NCBI GenBank assembly: GCA_023434265.1
Contig: JAEYTA010000044.1
Coordinates: forward strand, 1 to 8,616
Direction of reading: 5' to 3'
Length of the DNA stretch: 8,616 bases
Source: Pseudomonadota bacterium
GTDB lineage: Bacteria; Pseudomonadota; Alphaproteobacteria; Caulobacterales; Caulobacteraceae
The notes beneath the pieces are model-generated. The model was given only the letters and a program-made list of their open reading frames with translations. It was not told where the DNA came from and did no database searches. Positions 5,707 through 8,616 of the stretch are shown piece after piece (position 1 is the first letter of the stretch; the number at the start of each line of letters is the position of its first letter). A program made the position numbers and the translations under genes.

Positions 5707-6447
5707 GTGGAGCTCGAATGCTATCCGATGATGCCGCAGCCGCCGGACCTCGTGCCGGGCCGGCAGTCGCGCAACTGGATGGACGCCTTCGCCAGCCGGC
5801 ACCCCTACCGCTGCCTGCCGCTGACCATGGCCAACACCACGGGCTGGGAGATCCTCTGCCCGATCACCTTCACCGCCGAGTGGAACGGCGGGCCGAGCCA
5901 GGACGACATCACGATCACGCCCGAGCGGCCGGTGCCGAACCTGAAGCACATCGTCACCTCGCACTTCTCGCGCGGGGTGCTGACCATGCATCCGCAGTAC
6001 CTGTTCCGCACCCCGCCGGGCTGGGGCCTGCTGGCCGGCGGGTCGCCCAACCATGTCAAGGACGGCATCCAGCCGTTGACCGGCCTGATCGAGACCGACT
6101 GGCTGCCCTTCCCCTTCACCATGAACTGGATCTTCACCCGGCCGGGACGGGTGAAGTTCGAGAAGGGCGAGCCGTTCTGCTTCATCACCCCGATCGAGCA
6201 TCGCAAGGTCGAGCAGTTCGAGCCGGTGATCCGCACCCTGGAGTCCAACCCCAACATGCACGGCCAGTTCGAAGCCTGGAACCGGGCCCGGACCGACTTC
6301 AACCAGCGTCTCGCCGCCGGCGACCCGGAGGCGGCCAAGGAGGCGTGGCAGCGCTACTACTTCAAGGGCGAAGTGCCCGAGGACCTTGGCAAGGCCCCCG
6401 AGACGCACGTCAACAGGCGCCGGCTCAAGGGGCCGAGGATCGGCTAG
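5707..6447 (+). CDS. DUF6065 family protein
   Basis: The 246-residue protein starts at GTG (5707) preceded by a GGAGA ribosome binding site (about 5695-5699). The family resemblance is from memory of proteins named DUF6065: an N-terminal ELECYPMMPQPPDLVPG (2-18), RNWMDAF (22-28), YRCLPLTMANTTGWEILCP (34-52), FSRGVLTMHPQYLFRTPPGW (87-106), GIQPLTGLIETDWLPFPFTM (120-139), NWIFTRPG (140-147) and FEKGEPFCFITP (151-162). The C-terminal third is helical and charged, with ARTDFNQRLAAGDPEAAKEA (194-213) followed by WQRYYFKG. No signal peptide, membrane segment or recognised catalytic motif is apparent. Function is unknown. It is divergent from proX and convergent with the lipoprotein gene, so it is probably its own transcription unit. 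A weak minus-10-like GCTAGGGG lies at 5661-5668. Confidence 0.85.
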   Translation: MELECYPMMPQPPDLVPGRQSRNWMDAFASRHPYRCLPLTMANTTGWEILCPITFTAEWNGGPSQDDITITPERPVPNLKHIVTSHFSRGVLTMHPQYLFRTPPGWGLLAGGSPNHVKDGIQPLTGLIETDWLPFPFTMNWIFTRPGRVKFEKGEPFCFITPIEHRKVEQFEPVIRTLESNPNMHGQFEAWNRARTDFNQRLAAGDPEAAKEAWQRYYFKGEVPEDLGKAPETHVNRRRLKGPRIG

Positions 6448-6459
6448 GTTCTAGGTGCC

Positions 6460-6536
6460 AGGGCTAGGGATTAGGGGAGGACGGAGCGGCGCTCGTCCCC
6501 CTAAAACCTGGTCCCCAAGACCTAATCCCTTGCCCT
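6460..6536. terminator. CTAG-rich inverted repeat between convergent genes
   Basis: AGGGCTAGGGATTAGG (6460-6475) pairs with CCTAATCCCTTGCCCT (6521-6536) with one mismatch, and an inner stem of GGACG (6479-6483) with CGTCC further narrows the loop. It occupies the 87 bp between two convergent genes, and its right arm covers the first bases of the lipoprotein stop codon. A bidirectional transcription terminator is the natural reading; the T-tracts are poor, so Rho-independent efficiency is uncertain. CTAG, normally rare, occurs at 6444, 6451 and 6464. It could also be a small dispersed repeat. Confidence 0.55.
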
Positions 6537-7083
6537 ACATCGCCCGCGGCACGCGCGGTCCCAGATTGTCGATGACCTCGCGGGCGTCGAAGGCGTTGGG
6601 GTCGCCGGCCGGCTTGGGGCCGCGGCCCATGACGATCTCGGCGGTGGCCTCGTAGCGGTCGATCTCGCGCACGTCGAAGTCCGGGCCGAACGGGTCGTAC
6701 CACGGGCTCCAGAAGCCGCGCCGGTAGTAGCGCCACGACGGACCCCAGAACGGGCTGTACCGGTCGTAGTAGAACGGGTCGCGGACGCCCTGGTAGCGGA
6801 CGTCGCGGTCGGTGGCGCGCTGGACCGTGGCGAACCAGTCGTAGCCGTTCTGCACGGTGATCTCGGCCGAGCGCAGCAGCAGGCCCATCTCGACCTGCTC
6901 GCGCGTGGTCACCGAGTTGCCGGCGAAGCTGACCCGGAAGCGGTCGTTGTCGAGGCGCTGCTCGGCGTAGCCGTAGCGGCTGTCGTAACCGGCGGGTCCG
7001 TAGGGCGTGGCCGTCGCGCAGGCGGAGAGGGCCAGCGCCGCCGAGGCCAGCACGGCCGCGGACTTGATGAAGCGAAGATTCAT
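6535..7083 (-). CDS. CC0125/CC1285-type lipoprotein
   Basis: A 182-residue protein with a lipoprotein signal peptide: positively charged MNLRFIK, hydrophobic AAVLASAALAL, and lipobox LSAC, giving lipidated Cys22. The mature part begins ATATPYGPAGYDSRYGYAEQ (23-42), then RFRVSFAGNSVTTREQVEMG (48-67) and LLLRSAEITVQNGYDWFATV (68-87). These segments match my recollection of the alphaproteobacterial CC0125/CC1285 lipoprotein family. Residues 101-131 are extraordinarily rich in Tyr, Trp and Phe (RDPFYYDRYSPFWGPSWRYY and onward). It probably sits in the outer or inner membrane facing the periplasm. ATG at 7083 is chosen over ATG 7107 because AAGGAG (7097-7092) lies 8 bases before it. The gene follows the LysE-type gene after 83 bp, with possible own promoter. 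Function unknown. Confidence 0.85.
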   Translation of the reverse strand: MNLRFIKSAAVLASAALALSACATATPYGPAGYDSRYGYAEQRLDNDRFRVSFAGNSVTTREQVEMGLLLRSAEITVQNGYDWFATVQRATDRDVRYQGVRDPFYYDRYSPFWGPSWRYYRRGFWSPWYDPFGPDFDVREIDRYEATAEIVMGRGPKPAGDPNAFDAREVIDNLGPRVPRAM

Positions 7084-7091
7084 GGGAGGAG

Positions 7092-7097
7092 CTCCTT
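7092..7097 (-). promoter_or_regulatory. Ribosome binding site deciding the lipoprotein start
   Basis: AAGGAG on the minus strand, 8 bases before ATG 7083. It lies downstream of the alternative in-frame ATG at 7107, which would add MTRQGAPP in front of the signal peptide; the site argues for the shorter protein. Confidence 0.8.
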
Positions 7098-7123
7098 GTC
7101 GCGTCATTCGGCGCTTGTGTGCA

Positions 7124-7155
7124 TGAACGGGCGCTGAACGGCGGCGGTTCCGTTC
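7124..7155 (-). promoter_or_regulatory. Tandem CCGTTCA repeats and inverted copy upstream of lipoprotein gene
   Basis: On the minus strand CCGTTCA occurs at 7141-7135 and 7130-7124, spaced 11 bases, one helical turn apart. A third, inverted half (GAACGG on the minus strand, 7155-7150) forms a GAACGG/CCGTTC stem with the first. Located 41-72 bases upstream of the lipoprotein start, they could be regulator half-sites or a hairpin after the LysE-type gene. No known regulator is matched. Confidence 0.3.
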
Positions 7156-7166
7156 GGGACAAGCCC

Positions 7167-7799
7167 TTACAAACGCGAGACAATCAGCAGCGCGGCCGCC
7201 AACAGGAGAAGGCCGGTCAGCAGGGCGAAACCGCGCCGGAAATGCGGCTCGGTCATGCGCCGGGCCAGCGCCGCACCGCCCAGACCGTAGGCGGACATGC
7301 TGAGCACGTCCATGCCGATGGTGGCCAGCGCGAACAGGGCCAGCTGGGGCGCGGCCGGACGCTCGACATCGAGGAAGGGCGGGAGCACGGCGGTGAAGAA
7401 CAGCACCGCCTTGGGGTTGGCGATCTGCACCATGAAGCCGTCGACGAAGGCGCTGCGGCCCATGCGGATCGCCGCATGCTCGGGGTCGGCGGCGGTGCGG
7501 AAGGCGCCGCGCAGGGCGTTCAGCCCCAGCCAGGCGACGTAGAGGGCCCCGCCGACCGAGATCAGCCGGAACACCTCGGGGACGGCGACGACCAGGGCCC
7601 CAAGACCGAGCGCGGCGGCGCCGAACCAGACCAGGGTGGCGCTGTTCATCCCGGCCACGCCGAGCAGGGCCCCGACCGGGCCGCGCTGCACGCCGTTGGC
7701 GACCGAGAAGACATTGGCCGGCCCCGGCGTGATCGCCATGACGGCCATCACGCCCAGGAAGGCGGCGTAGAGGTGGGGATCGACGGGCAGGGCGGGCAT
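7167..7799 (-). CDS. LysE/RhtB family transporter
   Basis: A 210-residue hydrophobic protein of the LysE superfamily, inner-membrane exporters of amino acids and related small metabolites. The N-terminal signature is AVMAITPGPANVFSVANGVQ (19-38), followed by GPVGALLGVAGMNSATLVWF (40-59). Approximate membrane segments are 10-32, 40-65, 68-92, 116-138, 150-175 and 188-208, the six-segment layout of the family; IANPKAVLFFTAVLPPFLD (126-144) is the conserved loop-helix region in the second half. The ATG at 7799 has a GAGAGGA ribosome binding site 7-8 bases upstream. It lies 44 bp after the Ala-rich secreted protein gene and is probably co-transcribed with it. The exported substrate cannot be predicted from sequence alone. 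Confidence 0.92.
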   Translation of the reverse strand: MPALPVDPHLYAAFLGVMAVMAITPGPANVFSVANGVQRGPVGALLGVAGMNSATLVWFGAAALGLGALVVAVPEVFRLISVGGALYVAWLGLNALRGAFRTAADPEHAAIRMGRSAFVDGFMVQIANPKAVLFFTAVLPPFLDVERPAAPQLALFALATIGMDVLSMSAYGLGGAALARRMTEPHFRRGFALLTGLLLLAAALLIVSRL

Positions 7800-7843
7800 G
7801 GGCCGGTCCTCTCGGGCCGGCCGCGCGCCCGGTCAAGCGGGAT

Positions 7844-8431
7844 TCAGCGGGCCTCGTCGGCGGCCGGGCGGGCCGCGGCGGACGCGGCTTCCGCCGCCGC
7901 CTCGGCGATGGCCACATTGGCTTCCGCGACGGCGGCGTCGACCTCGTCGAGCGCCCCGCCGACGGCGTAGTCGGCCATCAGGCCGTAGGTCGCCATGTGC
8001 TCCGGATCGTTGGAGGCCCAGGCCCCGTTCATGGCCATGCCGCCGGCGGCGGCCAGGGCCCCCGAAGACTGCACCTCGGTCATGGCCTCGGCGACGATGG
8101 CCTCGATGTCCACCTCGGCGAGGGCCTGGCCGGCGATCTGGGCGGCGTGCTCGGTGACCACGGCGGTGAAGGCCTGCACGTCCGGCGCGTAGTCGCCCCA
8201 CAGGGCGGCGATGCGCAGCTCGCGCTGGTCCTCGGTCAGACTCTCGTCCTCGCCGATGGCTTCGGCGCGCTCGCCGAACTCCTCCATGCGCGCCTCGAAG
8301 CGCTCGGCGGCGGCCTCGATGGCGGCCTCGGCGGAGGCGGCGGAGGTTTCGACGGACCCGGCGTCCTGCGCGGAAGCGGCCGAGAGCGGCAGGACGGCGA
8401 GGGCGGCGGCGAGGGACAGGGCCTTGATCAT
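7844..8431 (-). CDS. Ala/Glu-rich secreted hypothetical protein
   Basis: A 195-residue protein beginning MIKALSLAAALAVLPLSAASA, a typical Sec signal peptide with predicted cleavage after ASA (residue 21), so the mature protein starts at Gln22 and is probably periplasmic. The mature chain is acidic and Ala/Glu-rich with likely long helices (33-62, including AAERFEARMEEFGERAEAIG, and 165-195), and a central part DYAPDVQAFTAVVTEHAAQI (80-99). I recognise no domain. The ATG at 8431 is chosen over an in-frame extension to 8521 because AAGGAG (8443-8438) lies 6 bases upstream and the signal peptide starts there. The C-terminal AAEAASAAARPAADEAR is low complexity. It precedes the LysE-type gene by 44 bp on the same strand. 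Confidence 0.78.
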   Translation of the reverse strand: MIKALSLAAALAVLPLSAASAQDAGSVETSAASAEAAIEAAAERFEARMEEFGERAEAIGEDESLTEDQRELRIAALWGDYAPDVQAFTAVVTEHAAQIAGQALAEVDIEAIVAEAMTEVQSSGALAAAGGMAMNGAWASNDPEHMATYGLMADYAVGGALDEVDAAVAEANVAIAEAAAEAASAAARPAADEAR

Positions 8432-8535
8432 GGCGAACTCCTTGGGTCGGCCGCGAAGGTCCGCCCAACGCCGTTCGACCTCAAGTGAAATCGCGGTAAG
8501 GCGGCGGCGCGAAGCTTCCACCGCCCCTTTTCGCC
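8432..8535. other. Intergenic gap between two minus-strand genes
   Basis: Apart from the AAGGAG ribosome binding site (8438-8443) I see no clear promoter consensus and no intrinsic terminator with a T tract. The dip in GC near 8480-8500 would suit a promoter for the secreted protein gene. Confidence 0.3.

Positions 8536-8616
<81 letters not shown>

Noticed and set aside
7084..7917. Upstream extension of the lipoprotein frame through the LysE-type gene
   Set aside because: The lipoprotein signal peptide and an AAGGAG site fix the start at 7083; the rest is a shadow of the transporter gene.

Overview
The window looks like ordinary chromosome from a high-GC alphaproteobacterium, most likely Caulobacterales (Brevundimonas, Caulobacter or Phenylobacterium type). 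The pointers are roughly 70% GC over most genes, a lipoprotein resembling the CC0125/CC1285 family known from Caulobacter, Caulobacter-style promoter elements, a tight cluster of GANTC sites (the CcrM methylation target), and a Caulobacterales-like palindromic intergenic repeat. Genus assignment is inference; no rRNA or other decisive marker is present.

Layout. At the left edge, on the minus strand, rpe (ribulose-phosphate 3-epimerase) is translationally coupled by an ATGA overlap to a heparinase II/III-family gene that runs off the window. Divergent from rpe is a plus-strand OsmC-family gene, whose 3' end overlaps by 55 bp, tail to tail, a dienelactone-hydrolase-family gene. A nested inverted-repeat element (2497-2661) separates that hydrolase from purH, the bifunctional enzyme of the last two steps of IMP synthesis. 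PurH has a recognisable candidate promoter.

Upstream of purH lies a stretch of about 730 bp (about 4380-5110) with visibly lower GC (about 55-59%). It holds a long intergenic region with four GANTC sites in 35 bp, a UUCG-capped terminator-like hairpin, and a gene for a small protein resembling the phage-associated barnase/EndoU/colicin-E5/RelE-like (PBECR) nuclease fold. That gene appears broken by a one-base frameshift at about 4782: the family-like C-terminus is present in the next frame. It is followed by proX (prolyl-tRNA editing deacylase).

On the right, a plus-strand DUF6065-family gene converges on a minus-strand run: an Ala-rich secreted hypothetical protein, a LysE/RhtB-type exporter, and the CC0125/CC1285-type lipoprotein. 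The convergent genes are separated by a CTAG-rich inverted repeat that probably acts as a bidirectional terminator. The last 81 bases are the Ala-rich C-terminal end of another minus-strand gene.

Functionally this is mainly housekeeping metabolism (pentose phosphate, purine synthesis, translation quality control) with small envelope and stress genes. I see no CRISPR array, tRNA, rRNA, insertion sequence or intact multi-gene defence system. The most notable item is the frameshifted PBECR-like gene in its low-GC pocket.
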